From the NCBI RefSeq assembly GCF_000317535.1, contig NC_019757.1, positions 6,774,501-6,838,500 on the forward strand: a DNA stretch of 64,000 bases. Reading direction: 5' to 3'. The position numbers and the translations under genes were made by a program. The DNA is from Cylindrospermum stagnale PCC 7417. Its GTDB lineage: Bacteria; Cyanobacteriota; Cyanobacteriia; Cyanobacteriales; Nostocaceae. The first letter of the stretch is position 1, and every line of letters starts with the position of its first letter. The notes under the pieces are model-generated. The model saw only the letters and a list, made by a program, of their open reading frames with translations, had not been told where the DNA came from and did no database searches. Below are positions 53,183 to 62,481 of this stretch, in pieces.

Positions 53183-56100
53183 TTATGAGTTTCCTCCGGA
53201 GAAAACATGATCTGCAAGACCCAGACCATTGTTGTAATTATCCAATGCGGTGTGGATCACACTACCAGCATCTAAGGGATCAACAACGTTGGTGTCGGAG
53301 TTATGGGGACTCAGTAAACCCGACGCACTGGAAATGCCAAGATTCCAGTAGGTATTAGCCAGAAGGCTATTGACAACGCTGCCAGTAAGTTGGTTCAGCG
53401 CACCATCACCCTGATGATCGCCATTTTCGTCTGGCGTTGAGGCTTGCAACCAATTTATTCCCTGGTTGATGTAGTGTCGAGCATCCTTATCAGTCTGATT
53501 GGCGGTATCAATGGGGTTACCAGCGAGATAATTCAGCCAGCTAGCCACCAGAGAGCTACCAAGATCGTACCGTTTATCTTCCAAGTTAGGCTGCGCCGAG
53601 GAATCGACAATCTGGAGTGCCTGGGCGTGGGTGTAGAAGAGGGTATTCTCACCAGCATCTGTTTTGCCATTTAGGTTGTAGTCACCAATGAGCAGCCCTA
53701 TGTCATACTGTCCACTCACCGGGTCAAGAACTTTTCCAGGTTGTGCGGAGTTAGTATGAGGTGCAAACAAAAGATCGCAGTCAGGGAATTTGGGGTCGGT
53801 TTTTTCTGACGGTTCGTTACCTTGGACACCATCCCAAAACTTCTGCCACTCTGTGTTGTGCCAGAATCCTGGTGTCCGGACACCGGGGGCGGCAATCACT
53901 GTGTCAGTATCGGTGGCGCTATTGTTGTTGAGGTTGGTATCGGTGAAACCAGTCGGAGCAGTTACTGTAGCCGTGTTGCTCAGAGAAACGGTCGTTGGTG
54001 CAACAGGCTTCTGAATATCTAGAGAGCGAATCTTGAATTGATCGTTTGAGTCCCCCGTCTTAGCCGCGATCACTAGAGTGTTGCCAATTTTCTGACTGGC
54101 ATTGATATCTGCCCAGCGATCGCTACTGCTACCTGTTAAGTTGACTTCACTGAACCCAAAATTGCTGAGGACTGTGTTATTTAAGGTCAGGTGATTACTG
54201 AATGGATTGTTAAAGTTACCAATCCACACAGAGATATCACTGTCATCAATTACATAATCGAGTTCGGCACGATCAACGCTCACCGATTCGGAGAATTCAA
54301 ACAGGACGTAGTTATTCCGCCCCAGATTATCTACGCGATGGAGTCCACCAGAACCAGATCCTTCGCTACTGTCAGTAACACCTAATCCACCAGTATAGCT
54401 ACCGAGATAGGCGGTTTTCCAAGTTCCAAAACTGTCTCGACTAAAGGCACTCGTTTTGACAGAAACGCCGTTGACCGAGAATGTCCGGACATTTCCATCC
54501 GTTCCATCCGTCGCACTATTACCCTCGAAGTTAAAAGTGCTGGTTTCATAATTGCTAGTGGGAGCGGATGAGAGGGCGTTGGTAGCTACCGTGCCGTTCA
54601 CCGTATAAGTGATGCTACTACCCGAAGTCAGGGTGACGTAATCGTCAATGGAGCCAGTCCCATGGAGTTCATTGCCCGTGGCTCCCCCAGTGGCTACGCT
54701 GCTCCAAGTCACGTTTGTCAGGAGGCTGGGGATTAAATCGCTAACCAGGGCGTTAGTGACGGTCATTAGACCATCATTACTAACCACAATGGTGTAGGTC
54801 ACCTCCTGTCCGGGCGTTACTAGGGTCAAACAGTCGTTTTTGGTAATCGACAAATCGCCGATATTTTTGATTAGCCCCGCATCAATCGTCAAGTCATCGC
54901 TCGTTCCGACTGAGAAAGAAGCTGTTTTTCCGTTAGCATTCACAACATCGCTATCGGCCGCATCGTTACCTACATTGGCTGGGCTAAAACCATCGAAGTC
55001 AGTGGGTTTGTCGAATTGAACGCTGTAGGTGTGATTGGCTTTGACGGTGAATTCGTAGAGACCATGGGCATTGGTGGTAGTCAAACCGATTTGAGTACCT
55101 GCTTGATTAAACAGCTTGACATTGACTCCTCCAACTCCAGATTCGCCTGTATCTTGGATGCCATCTCCATCAGCGTCGTACCAAACGCGATCGCCAATTT
55201 TCACGGTGGAGACGGCAATCACTGTGTTCGTATCGGTGGCGCTGTTGTTGTTGAGGTTGGTGTCGGTGAAACCAGTCGCAGCAGTTACCGTAGCCGTGTT
55301 GCTCAGAGAAACGGTCGTTGGTGCAACAGGTTGCTGAATATCCAGAGAGTGAATCTTGAATCTGTCGTCTGGTGATGAGTCCTGCGTCCAAGCCGCGATC
55401 ACTAGAGTATTGCCTATGTTATTGCTGGCATTGAAATTCGCCCAGCGATCGCTACTGCTACCTGTTAAATTGACTTCACTGAACCCAAAGCTGCTCAAAA
55501 CCGAATCACTTAAGGTGAGGTGATTAGTGTAAGGATTGTTAAAGTTACCAATCCACACAGAGATATCACTGTCATCAACTACAGAATCAAGGAAGGCGCG
55601 ATCGACAATCACCGACTCGGAGAATTCAAACAGGATGTAGTTATTCCGCCCCACATTGTCCACCCGATGGAGTCCGTTACCACCATCGCCTTCGCTACTG
55701 TCAGTCACACCTAACCCACCAGTAAAGCTACCGAGATAGGCGGTTTTCCAAGTTCCAAAACTATCTCGACTAAAGGCACTCGTTTTGACAGAAACGTCGT
55801 TAACCGAGAACGTCCGGATATTTCCATTCGTTCCATCCAACGCACTATTGCCATTGAAGTTAAAAGTGCTGGTTTCAGAATTGCTAGTAGGACTGGATGA
55901 GAGGGCGTTGGTAGCTACCGTACCGTTCACTGTATAAGTGATGCTACTACCCGCTGTCAGGGTGACGTAATCGTTGATGTTGCCTGTGCCACTGGTTTGA
56001 TTGTCTGTAGCTCCCCCTGCTGCCACGCTTGTCCAAGTCACATTGGTCAGATTACTGGGGATGATATCGCTCACCAGGGCGTTGGTGGCAGTTACCAGAC

Positions 56101-58252
56101 CATTATTTTGAGCCACGATGGTGTAGGTTATCTGCTGTCCAGGGGTGACCGTCGTCAAATTATCGGTTTTGGTAATCGACAAGTCGCCGGCATTTTGATA
56201 AATCCCCGCATCCAAAGTGGTGTTATTTTCCCCAGAAGAGAGGGTGACAATCTGAGTTTTGCCTGTGCTGGGATCGGCATCGGAATCTAAGCCATCATTA
56301 GAACCAGCATCTGCTTGGGTAAATTGATATCCTGTCGGTAGATTAGAGAATTCGACTTGATATTCTTGACCAGGGGTTAGTCCTGTAAAACCGTAGTTGC
56401 CACTGCCATTGGTGGTTGTTGTGACAGTGGTATCTCCAATACCGTTGATGATCCCATCTGCTCCCCCGCTAATCAGGGTAACGGTTACACCGCTAACTCC
56501 TACTTCCCCAGCATCTTGAATGCCATTGACATTGCTGTCGTTGAAGACGAAGTCTCCAAGGCTAGCTGTTTTGTAGAAGCCGGCATCAATGGTGGGGTCA
56601 TTTTCACCAGCAGACAGATTGATTAACCCAGTGGTTAAGTTGGTATCAGCATCGGCATCAATGCTATCATCACCACCTTGATTAACCGGACTAACACCGT
56701 TAAAGCCATTGGGTTGGACAAACTGGACTTTGTAGTCTCCAGGTTGCAAGTTACTGAAGGAATACAGTCCGTCGGCATCGGTATTGGTGGTGGCAATCAC
56801 ATTTCCAGATGCATTCAATAGGTTAACGCCGGCTTCAGCAATGCCTACTTCGCCAGCATCTTGAATCCCATTAGCATTAATATCATGCCAAACTCTGTCT
56901 CCCAGACGCGCTAGTTGCACTAAACCTGCATCCAGGGTGCCATTGAACTCCCCAGAGGTGAGGGTAACTGTTTGGGTCAACCCGGTGCTGGGGTTGGCAT
57001 CACTATCTTGGGCATCATCAGTTCCCTGGTTAACTGAGGTGAAGCTGTAACCAGTTGGGGCGCTAAATTGCACTTGATATTCTCCGGGAGTGAGTCCGGT
57101 GAAGGTGTACGCCCCGTTGCTATCTGTGGTGGTAGTGCCAATGACACTGCCATCTGTGGGGTTTATCAACTGCACTGTGACACCACTGACTCCTACTTCT
57201 TCCGCATCTTGAATGCCATTGACATTGCTGTCGTTGAAGACGAAGTCTCCTAATGAGGCATATTTGTAGAAGCCTGCATCAATGGTTTTGTTAATTTCAC
57301 CACCAACTAAGGTTAGGAGATTCGAGGTCAGGTTGTTGTTGGGATTAGCGTCGGAGTCCAGGGAATTGTTGCCTTGGAGGTAGGGACTGACCGCATTAAA
57401 GTCAGTCGGCAAGGTAAACCTGACCTGATAGTTACTAGGCAGCAGCGGGCCAAACTGATAGTAGCCGCTCTCAATTTCTGCTGTGTAGGGATTGTCCCCA
57501 GTAATAGTGCTGCTGAGAACATTACCGTTGGCATCGAGCAATGTGACTGTTGCCCCATTGATTCCTGCTTCGTTACCGTCCTGAATCCCATTGGCATTCA
57601 GATCTTCCCAAACAAAATCCCCAATACCAGATGTCTTCACTTCCAGCAAGATCGGCTGCTGTCCAGAAGCTTTAACAATCACACCAATATCGTTGCCAGC
57701 CACTGGCAGGAAGTCGCTGCCGTTTATTGTCGCCAGAGTAACGAGATCATCAGCTTTCTGCTGACTATAGACCTCCAATGAGTTGAAGTCTGTACTATCT
57801 AATATGCTTGTCTCGCCAAGCAGTTTCCAGATAGCTAGTTGCACATCACCCCAAGTGTAGTCAACACCACCATAGCGATAAGTATTGTTTACTAGGTTGG
57901 ATGCTTCAGTAACGTTATTCAAAAGCCAGTTGATCTGCTGAAGTTTATCCAGGTATGGATCGGCAGATGAGGCGTTTACTGTCTGTTCACCAGTATAAAG
58001 TATGCCAGCAGGTATGGTTCCGTAGCTAGAGTATACAGTACTGTTGTCGTAAGTATTTCTTGCGAGACCAAAGCTACTGTTAATACACCAAGCATCATAA
58101 ACTCCATTGAGCAACCCGCCGTTGCTGATTGTTACATTTAAATAGCTGGGCAAACCAGATACTGTAGTTGTTGCTGTATCGTAAGCAGTGACTTCTTTGG
58201 TGGTTGTGTCCGGTAATGTTGATTCAAAGATTGAGAGATTGGTATCGGCCAT
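53183..58252 (-). CDS. Large SdrD-B / DUF11 repeat surface-type protein
   Basis: 1689 residues. The N-terminal domain (1-200) has AWCIN (Cys 56) and GDVQLAIW (Gln 138), a pattern resembling thioester (TQxA-type) adhesion domains. Five SdrD B-like (Cna-B type) repeats follow, each beginning IGDFVWEDLNANGIQD or LGDRVWHDINANGIQD and carrying the LDSDANP type calcium/acidic motif. Two DUF11-type repeats (LSITKTDNLTTVTPGQQITYTI..., DVTVT) each lead into an approximately 300-residue module repeated at near-identical DNA level. The C-terminus (GVRTPGFWHNTEWQKFWDG, about 1480-1689) resembles a family seen in extracellular proteins. There is no N-terminal signal peptide, so export would be by another route such as type I secretion. 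Confidence 0.85.
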   Translation of the reverse strand: MADTNLSIFESTLPDTTTKEVTAYDTATTTVSGLPSYLNVTISNGGLLNGVYDAWCINSSFGLARNTYDNSTVYSSYGTIPAGILYTGEQTVNASSADPYLDKLQQINWLLNNVTEASNLVNNTYRYGGVDYTWGDVQLAIWKLLGETSILDSTDFNSLEVYSQQKADDLVTLATINGSDFLPVAGNDIGVIVKASGQQPILLEVKTSGIGDFVWEDLNANGIQDGNEAGINGATVTLLDANGNVLSSTITGDNPYTAEIESGYYQFGPLLPSNYQVRFTLPTDFNAVSPYLQGNNSLDSDANPNNNLTSNLLTLVGGEINKTIDAGFYKYASLGDFVFNDSNVNGIQDAEEVGVSGVTVQLINPTDGSVIGTTTTDSNGAYTFTGLTPGEYQVQFSAPTGYSFTSVNQGTDDAQDSDANPSTGLTQTVTLTSGEFNGTLDAGLVQLARLGDRVWHDINANGIQDAGEVGIAEAGVNLLNASGNVIATTNTDADGLYSFSNLQPGDYKVQFVQPNGFNGVSPVNQGGDDSIDADADTNLTTGLINLSAGENDPTIDAGFYKTASLGDFVFNDSNVNGIQDAGEVGVSGVTVTLISGGADGIINGIGDTTVTTTTNGSGNYGFTGLTPGQEYQVEFSNLPTGYQFTQADAGSNDGLDSDADPSTGKTQIVTLSSGENNTTLDAGIYQNAGDLSITKTDNLTTVTPGQQITYTIVAQNNGLVTATNALVSDIIPSNLTNVTWTSVAAGGATDNQTSGTGNINDYVTLTAGSSITYTVNGTVATNALSSSPTSNSETSTFNFNGNSALDGTNGNIRTFSVNDVSVKTSAFSRDSFGTWKTAYLGSFTGGLGVTDSSEGDGGNGLHRVDNVGRNNYILFEFSESVIVDRAFLDSVVDDSDISVWIGNFNNPYTNHLTLSDSVLSSFGFSEVNLTGSSSDRWANFNASNNIGNTLVIAAWTQDSSPDDRFKIHSLDIQQPVAPTTVSLSNTATVTAATGFTDTNLNNNSATDTNTVIAVSTVKIGDRVWYDADGDGIQDTGESGVGGVNVKLFNQAGTQIGLTTTNAHGLYEFTVKANHTYSVQFDKPTDFDGFSPANVGNDAADSDVVNANGKTASFSVGTSDDLTIDAGLIKNIGDLSITKNDCLTLVTPGQEVTYTIVVSNDGLMTVTNALVSDLIPSLLTNVTWSSVATGGATGNELHGTGSIDDYVTLTSGSSITYTVNGTVATNALSSAPTSNYETSTFNFEGNSATDGTDGNVRTFSVNGVSVKTSAFSRDSFGTWKTAYLGSYTGGLGVTDSSEGSGSGGLHRVDNLGRNNYVLFEFSESVSVDRAELDYVIDDSDISVWIGNFNNPFSNHLTLNNTVLSNFGFSEVNLTGSSSDRWADINASQKIGNTLVIAAKTGDSNDQFKIRSLDIQKPVAPTTVSLSNTATVTAPTGFTDTNLNNNSATDTDTVIAAPGVRTPGFWHNTEWQKFWDGVQGNEPSEKTDPKFPDCDLLFAPHTNSAQPGKVLDPVSGQYDIGLLIGDYNLNGKTDAGENTLFYTHAQALQIVDSSAQPNLEDKRYDLGSSLVASWLNYLAGNPIDTANQTDKDARHYINQGINWLQASTPDENGDHQGDGALNQLTGSVVNSLLANTYWNLGISSASGLLSPHNSDTNVVDPLDAGSVIHTALDNYNNGLGLADHVFSGGNS
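53950..55950. repeat. Internal tandem duplication in the surface-protein gene
   Basis: Long stretches at about 53960-54800 recur at about 55230-56130 with few differences; for example GATAGGCGGTTTTCCAAGTT at both 54406 and 55734. Each copy encodes a DUF11-like domain plus the module containing SAFSRDSFGTWKTAYLGS. The similarity points to a recent duplication of about 420 codons. Confidence 0.85.
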
Positions 58253-58865
58253 AATTTTTTATTATCTATTTATTAAGTAAGGACAACATTTTTCAAGTAA
58301 CATAAATTGCTTCTGCTAATTCATTTATTGACTACTCCTTTACTTAAGTAATATTTCATTATTGGCAACATTGTCGCTGATATTCAACGGTATAATCACT
58401 AAAGTTTCTGTAAATATATTGGGCACTTATGTAAAGTTTAGATCTTTAGTAGTTGAGCGATGGGATTTCTTGACTACCGTAGATGTAGGGAAAATGCGCT
58501 GTATATTCGCCAACTGTACCAATTTGTTTAAGTTTCCGCGCTTGGTAATCTAAGATTCGGGATTTACTTAAGTGGGTGGGAAAAAAGCAATGTACAGCGT
58601 ATTGCAGGTTTATGAGGTACGGTAGCAGACCTAAATTTTTTGAGAGGGAGGATTTATTCATACAGGACAAAACCTGCAACTTTAGGGACTTCCAAGAAAT
58701 AAATTATCCATCTTGTCGGCTGCACTGTTAGCCTAATGTAAGCTTTGGTACAACTGAGTATTAATTCCTTGTCTGCCAGACGCGACGCGAACACAAAAAC
58801 ACACAATTCGGTAAAATTGGGTAAAGCAATTTTTGCGCTTGTTAAACAAAGGCTTCAGCAAACCC
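58253..58865. other. Intergenic region upstream of the surface-protein gene
   Basis: 613 bp without a convincing gene. It contains the right copy (58588-58624) of the inverted repeat. A short minus-strand open frame (58446-58679) ends in LKQIGTVGEYTAHFPYIYG but overlaps the repeat and has no recognised family, so I treat it as uncertain. Promoter of the surface-protein gene probably lies between 58253 and 58450 on the minus strand. Confidence 0.5.
58588..58624 (-). repeat. 37-bp inverted repeat, right copy
   Basis: Reverse-complement partner of 43093-43129 (35 of 37 identical). Extended weak similarity includes CCCACCCACTTAA on one side. It lies about 335 bp upstream of the surface-protein gene start. 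Confidence 0.85.
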
Positions 58866-59930
58866 ATGCAACTGAAACTCAGTGCATCTGCATCTTCCTT
58901 CCCTCCCCTGTTGCTAATCGCCCCCTTTTTCTTCTGGGGTACAGCAATGGTGGCAATGAAAGGCGTTATTCCCCACACCACACCCCTATTTATGGCGGGA
59001 GTGCGATCGCTACCTGCGGGGGTGTTAATTCTCATAGCCGCAGTCGTTATGGGTAGACCCCAGCCTCAAGGTTGGGCTGCATGGCTGTGGATTAGCTTAT
59101 TTGCCCTAGTAGATGGGACGCTATTTCAAGGCTTTTTAGCAGAAGGATTAGTCAGAACCAGCGCTGGCTTAGGTTCAGTGATGATTGACTCTCAACCATT
59201 GCTTGTGGCTTTGCTGTCCTTGTGGCTATTTCAAGAACATATCGGTTTATGGGGATGGTTGGGGTTAGGTTTAGGAGTCACAGGTATTAGTTTAATTGGC
59301 TTGCCTTCTCCCTGGATATTTAATCTTCTAGGTGCAGGCGCAGATATGACAATTGGCAATTGGCAAGATTTTTGGGCGCGTGGTGAGTGGTTGATGCTGC
59401 TGGCGGCATTGTCAATGGCAATAGGTACGGTGATGATTCGGTATGTGTGTAAGTACGCTGACCCCGTAAGCGCCACAGGATGGCATTTGTTTTTGGCTGG
59501 GTTGCCTTTGTGGGGAATTTCTTCAGTTGTTGAGTCCCAACAGTGGGAAAATCTTGTAGCATCTGAGTGGATAGCTTTAGGTTATGCCACAGTATTTGGG
59601 AGTGCGATCGCTTATGGGTTGTTTTTCTACTTTGCTAAAAGTGGTAATCTCACCGGCCTCAGTTCCCTCACCTTCCTCACACCCGTCTTTGCCTTAATAT
59701 TTGGTAATATTTTCCTCTCAGAAGTTCTCAGCCCATTACAGTGGCTAGGTGTCTTTCTGACTTTAATCAGTATCTATCTGATCAATCAGCGCGACACCTT
59801 AGCAGGGAGAAATAATATAGTTGAAAAAAATACTGCACAGCAGCAACCAGTTTTAGAAGCATCTACCGCTCAAAACCTTAACCCTGTCACCCTACCATTA
59901 AGAGAATCGGAACCAGAATTTTTACCCTAA
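58866..59930 (+). CDS. EamA/DMT-family transporter
   Basis: 354 residues from ATG 58866 (MQLKLSASASS). Two EamA halves of five helices each: PFFFWGTAMVAMKGVIPHTTPLFMAGVRSLPAG at the start of half 1 and MLLAALSMAIGTVMIRYVCKYADPVSATGWHLFLAG at half 2. Drug/metabolite transporter superfamily; substrate unknown. The C-terminal 45 residues (about 310-354) are hydrophilic and probably cytoplasmic. A TTG 11 codons upstream also opens the frame but lies outside the family start. Confidence 0.9.
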   Translation: MQLKLSASASSFPPLLLIAPFFFWGTAMVAMKGVIPHTTPLFMAGVRSLPAGVLILIAAVVMGRPQPQGWAAWLWISLFALVDGTLFQGFLAEGLVRTSAGLGSVMIDSQPLLVALLSLWLFQEHIGLWGWLGLGLGVTGISLIGLPSPWIFNLLGAGADMTIGNWQDFWARGEWLMLLAALSMAIGTVMIRYVCKYADPVSATGWHLFLAGLPLWGISSVVESQQWENLVASEWIALGYATVFGSAIAYGLFFYFAKSGNLTGLSSLTFLTPVFALIFGNIFLSEVLSPLQWLGVFLTLISIYLINQRDTLAGRNNIVEKNTAQQQPVLEASTAQNLNPVTLPLRESEPEFLP

Positions 59931-59971
59931 ATAGATCACAGCCAAGGGGTGAAACGTAGGAGATGGGGAGA

Positions 59972-60041
59972 CACTAATAACTAATAACTAATGACTAATA
60001 ACTAATGACTAATGACTAATGACTAATGACTAATGACTAAA
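59972..60041. repeat. ACTAATG/ACTAATA heptamer array
   Basis: Ten units of ACTAATA or ACTAATG, the reverse-strand class of the TCATTAG arrays. The last unit overlaps the ATG (60033) of the peptidoglycan-binding/HEAT protein gene. Confidence 0.9.
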
Positions 60042-61208
60042 AAGCACGTTCAGGCTGAAACTTGGAATATGAGGCTATGGCCTTCCTCAATCTTGATATT
60101 CACCTGTTTTTCTGGCCTGGGTTTTTACCCAAGTTACGCCAGCACGGTTACGCCTAACCTAGCACCAAAAATTTTAGAACTTGCACAAGCCAGTTCTACA
60201 GTACCCCCCTCGTCAACCGATCTCAGTTCTGGTACACAAGGGCCAGATGTGCAAGTACTACAAACCCAATTAAAGGAGTTAGGTTACTACAAGGGTGTGG
60301 TAGATGGAGATTACGGCGAAAGTACCGGAATTGCTGTTGCTAAATTTCAGCAAGCAAAAGGCTTGATCGCAGACGGTATTGCTGGTAAAACGACTAGGGA
60401 AAGTCTGCAAGCAGCAATAACGGCAAAGAACTCAGTTGTCTCCACTCCTAAACCCACCCCTAAACCAATTACCCAGCCAAAACAAACTCGACGAGGTTTC
60501 ATCTGGTGGTCACTATTAGGACTGGGACTTCTGGGAACTATTGGCGCAATTCTCTACCTAATCAGACGATTTACTAGGAGTCCACAAATCCAAGAGTCCC
60601 AAACCTTAGAGAGGGAAACGTTGAATGCAGCTAGTCAAGACCCTGTGACACCACCGTTACCAAAGTCGGAAGATAATGCTGAGGAAGTAACCTTTATACA
60701 AACAACAGCAAGACCTACAAAATTACTACCACCAGAAAAAACTTCCCGTCTGGCTAAACTCAATATCGTTGATGAATTGATTAAAGACTTACACAGTCCT
60801 GACCCAATCAAGCGGAGGAAGGCCATTTGGGATTTGGGACAGCAGGGAGACTCGCGGGCAATTAACCCACTGGTAGACCTGATGATTGATGCTGATTCCC
60901 AACAACACGGCTTAATTTTGGCAGCTTTGGCGGAAATTGGCATCCGCACCCTTAAACCGATGAACCGTGCCTTAGCAGTCTCAATGCAAGATGAAAGTCC
61001 AGATGTGCGGCAAAATGCCATTCGTGACTTAGCTCGCGTTTATGACATGATGGGGCAAATGAGTCAGATATTGCGCCATGCAGCGGAAGACACTGATCCT
61101 GAAGTGCAAGCAACAGCACGATATGCTTTGAATCATCTTAATCGAGTGCGTGGGTTGCCCAAACAAGAAGATCAACCGGAAGATACACCCCAAGAACCGC
61201 AACCATAA
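60033..61208 (+). CDS. Peptidoglycan-binding and HEAT-repeat membrane protein
   Basis: 391 residues. The start ATG (MTKKHVQAETWN) lies in the heptamer array; ATG 60069 (MRLWPSS) begins a better signal peptide (SILIFTCFSGLGFYPSYAS). Residues about 68-130 are a PG-binding_1 domain (VQVLQTQLKELGYYKGVVDGDYGESTGIAVAKFQQAKGLIADGIAGKTT). A membrane helix follows (WWSLLGLGLLGTIGAILYLI, about 160-180), then a HEAT/armadillo-like region (about 245-380, IKRRKAIWDLGQQGDSRAINPLVDLM). It therefore links the cell wall side to a cytoplasmic scaffold. Function unknown. Confidence 0.85.
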   Translation: MTKKHVQAETWNMRLWPSSILIFTCFSGLGFYPSYASTVTPNLAPKILELAQASSTVPPSSTDLSSGTQGPDVQVLQTQLKELGYYKGVVDGDYGESTGIAVAKFQQAKGLIADGIAGKTTRESLQAAITAKNSVVSTPKPTPKPITQPKQTRRGFIWWSLLGLGLLGTIGAILYLIRRFTRSPQIQESQTLERETLNAASQDPVTPPLPKSEDNAEEVTFIQTTARPTKLLPPEKTSRLAKLNIVDELIKDLHSPDPIKRRKAIWDLGQQGDSRAINPLVDLMIDADSQQHGLILAALAEIGIRTLKPMNRALAVSMQDESPDVRQNAIRDLARVYDMMGQMSQILRHAAEDTDPEVQATARYALNHLNRVRGLPKQEDQPEDTPQEPQP

Positions 61209-61275
61209 GCCTATATAATTTATGAGTATTTTGAAAAATGAGTATTTTGAAAATTAAGAGCAAATATTTTAAACG

Positions 61276-62079
61276 ATGAATAGCAATTTAATCATAGATG
61301 TCGGTGTTCACACAGGTCAAGACACGGAGTTTTACTTAAAAAAAGGCTTTCGAGTTGTGGGCATTGAGGCTCATCCTGATATTTACGAATCTACGAAAAA
61401 GCGTCTAAATTCATACATAGAAAATGGTCAACTTACCCTCCTAAATGTTGCCATATCACCGAAAGACGAGCCAGTCACCTTTTACGCCAACTTGGACAGA
61501 ACTTTTTGGGGTACGACTTCAGTAGATTGGGCACGTGAGGGTGAAAGCGCCTTTGGTACGCGTTCTGTTGAGATGATTGTAGAAGGGCGCACATTTGAAC
61601 GGGTTTTGGAAGAGTTTGGTATTCCTTACTATCTCAAAGTAGATATTGAAGGTGCTGATTTATTGTGCATACAAGCATTACGGCAGTTTGAGATTAAACC
61701 ACAGTTCATATCTATGGAATCGACAAAGGCTTCTTGGAGTGCGTTGCTTGAAGAACTGGCGCTGTTAAAAGAACTTGGTTATCAGAAATTCAAAGCCATC
61801 AACCAAGCGAAAGTAACTCAACAGGTTTGTCCCTCACCAGCAAGACAAGGCAACTATATCCCCCATCAGTTTGAATATGGTGCTACTGGACTCTTTGGAG
61901 AAGAAACACCAGGTATTTGGCTCTCGCAAAGTGAAGTAATCAAAGCCTACAAAGGCATTTTTTTAAATTACAAAATATTCGGGATCAAGGGGATTATTCA
62001 CCGATTCCCTGTGGGGAAGATGCTCCTAGACGCGCTCAACATCAAAGAACCTTGGTATGATACCCATGCTAGTCTATAA
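61276..62079 (+). CDS. FkbM-family methyltransferase
   Basis: 267 residues. The SAM-binding start LIIDVGVHTGQDTEFYLKKGFRVVGIEAHP is the FkbM pattern, followed by VAISPKDEPVTFYAN and YYLKVDIEGADLLCIQALRQF (the conserved D-x-E-G). FkbM proteins methylate sugars, peptides or lipids. Neighbouring glycosyltransferase and peptidase suggest an envelope or glycan modification locus. ATG 61276. Confidence 0.9.
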   Translation: MNSNLIIDVGVHTGQDTEFYLKKGFRVVGIEAHPDIYESTKKRLNSYIENGQLTLLNVAISPKDEPVTFYANLDRTFWGTTSVDWAREGESAFGTRSVEMIVEGRTFERVLEEFGIPYYLKVDIEGADLLCIQALRQFEIKPQFISMESTKASWSALLEELALLKELGYQKFKAINQAKVTQQVCPSPARQGNYIPHQFEYGATGLFGEETPGIWLSQSEVIKAYKGIFLNYKIFGIKGIIHRFPVGKMLLDALNIKEPWYDTHASL

Positions 62080-62081
62080 AC

Positions 62082-62116
62082 ACAGTACTTTATCTTTACA
62101 GATAAAAAGTACTGTG
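62082..62116 (+). terminator. Hairpin after the FkbM gene
   Basis: ACAGTACTTTATC and GATAAAAAGTACTGT form a stem with two unpaired As immediately after the FkbM stop. No strong T-run follows, so it is a weak terminator candidate. Confidence 0.45.
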
Positions 62117-62137
62117 GGAATTGAGTTAAACTCAACC

Positions 62138-62390
62138 TTATTTACGGTAGCAGCGAGATGTAGTGTAATAAGGCTGAAAAACTTCTAAGAATTTGCTCTG
62201 AATTGTTTTGTAAAAAGTCTCTATTACTTGAGGCTCATCGAGGTGAAAAGGGTATTTATTCCTGTCCTGCCGCTAAGTTTTTTTCTAGTGTTTCTGAATC
62301 TAAATGCAAAAATTCCTGTAAATGCTGTTTTAAGTTAAATGCATTTTGCCAATAGTCGCTTAAGAAAGCTGGAGCCGGATAATTAACCAT
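62138..62390 (-). pseudogene. Frameshifted remnant of an unknown gene
   Basis: From ATG 62390 the frame reads MVNYPAPAFLSDYWQNAF then NLKQHLQEFLHLDSETLEKN and stops at TAA; a shift of frame then continues with KYPFHLDEPQVIETFYKTIQ and SKFLEVFQPYYTTS before another stop. Both segments look coding (amphipathic, helical). Together they could form a small alpha-helical protein, or the N-terminus of a larger lost one. Family not recognised. Confidence 0.4.
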
Positions 62391-62481
62391 GAATTTAGCT
62401 ATTTTTATCAGTAGTTTGTATTCTAAACTGAATCAATCTTTTCTACTTAGTTTTTTTCAAAAACCTAAATTTTAATAATTG

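Larger units (their letters stand above)
62080..62481. other. Intergenic with remnant gene
   Basis: About 400 bp holding the frameshifted minus-strand remnant (62138-62390). A hairpin at about 62082-62116 (ACAGTACTTTATC / GATAAAAAGTACTGT, loop TTTACA) may end the FkbM transcript. Nothing else seen. Confidence 0.5.

Noticed and set aside
55016-55375. Plus-strand frames inside the surface-protein gene
   Set aside because: They are antisense shadows created by the repetitive coding sequence on the opposite strand and recur in each duplicate.
58446-58679. Minus-strand 77-codon frame upstream of the surface-protein gene
   Set aside because: It includes the inverted repeat and has no recognisable domain; I could not exclude a gene remnant but do not call it.
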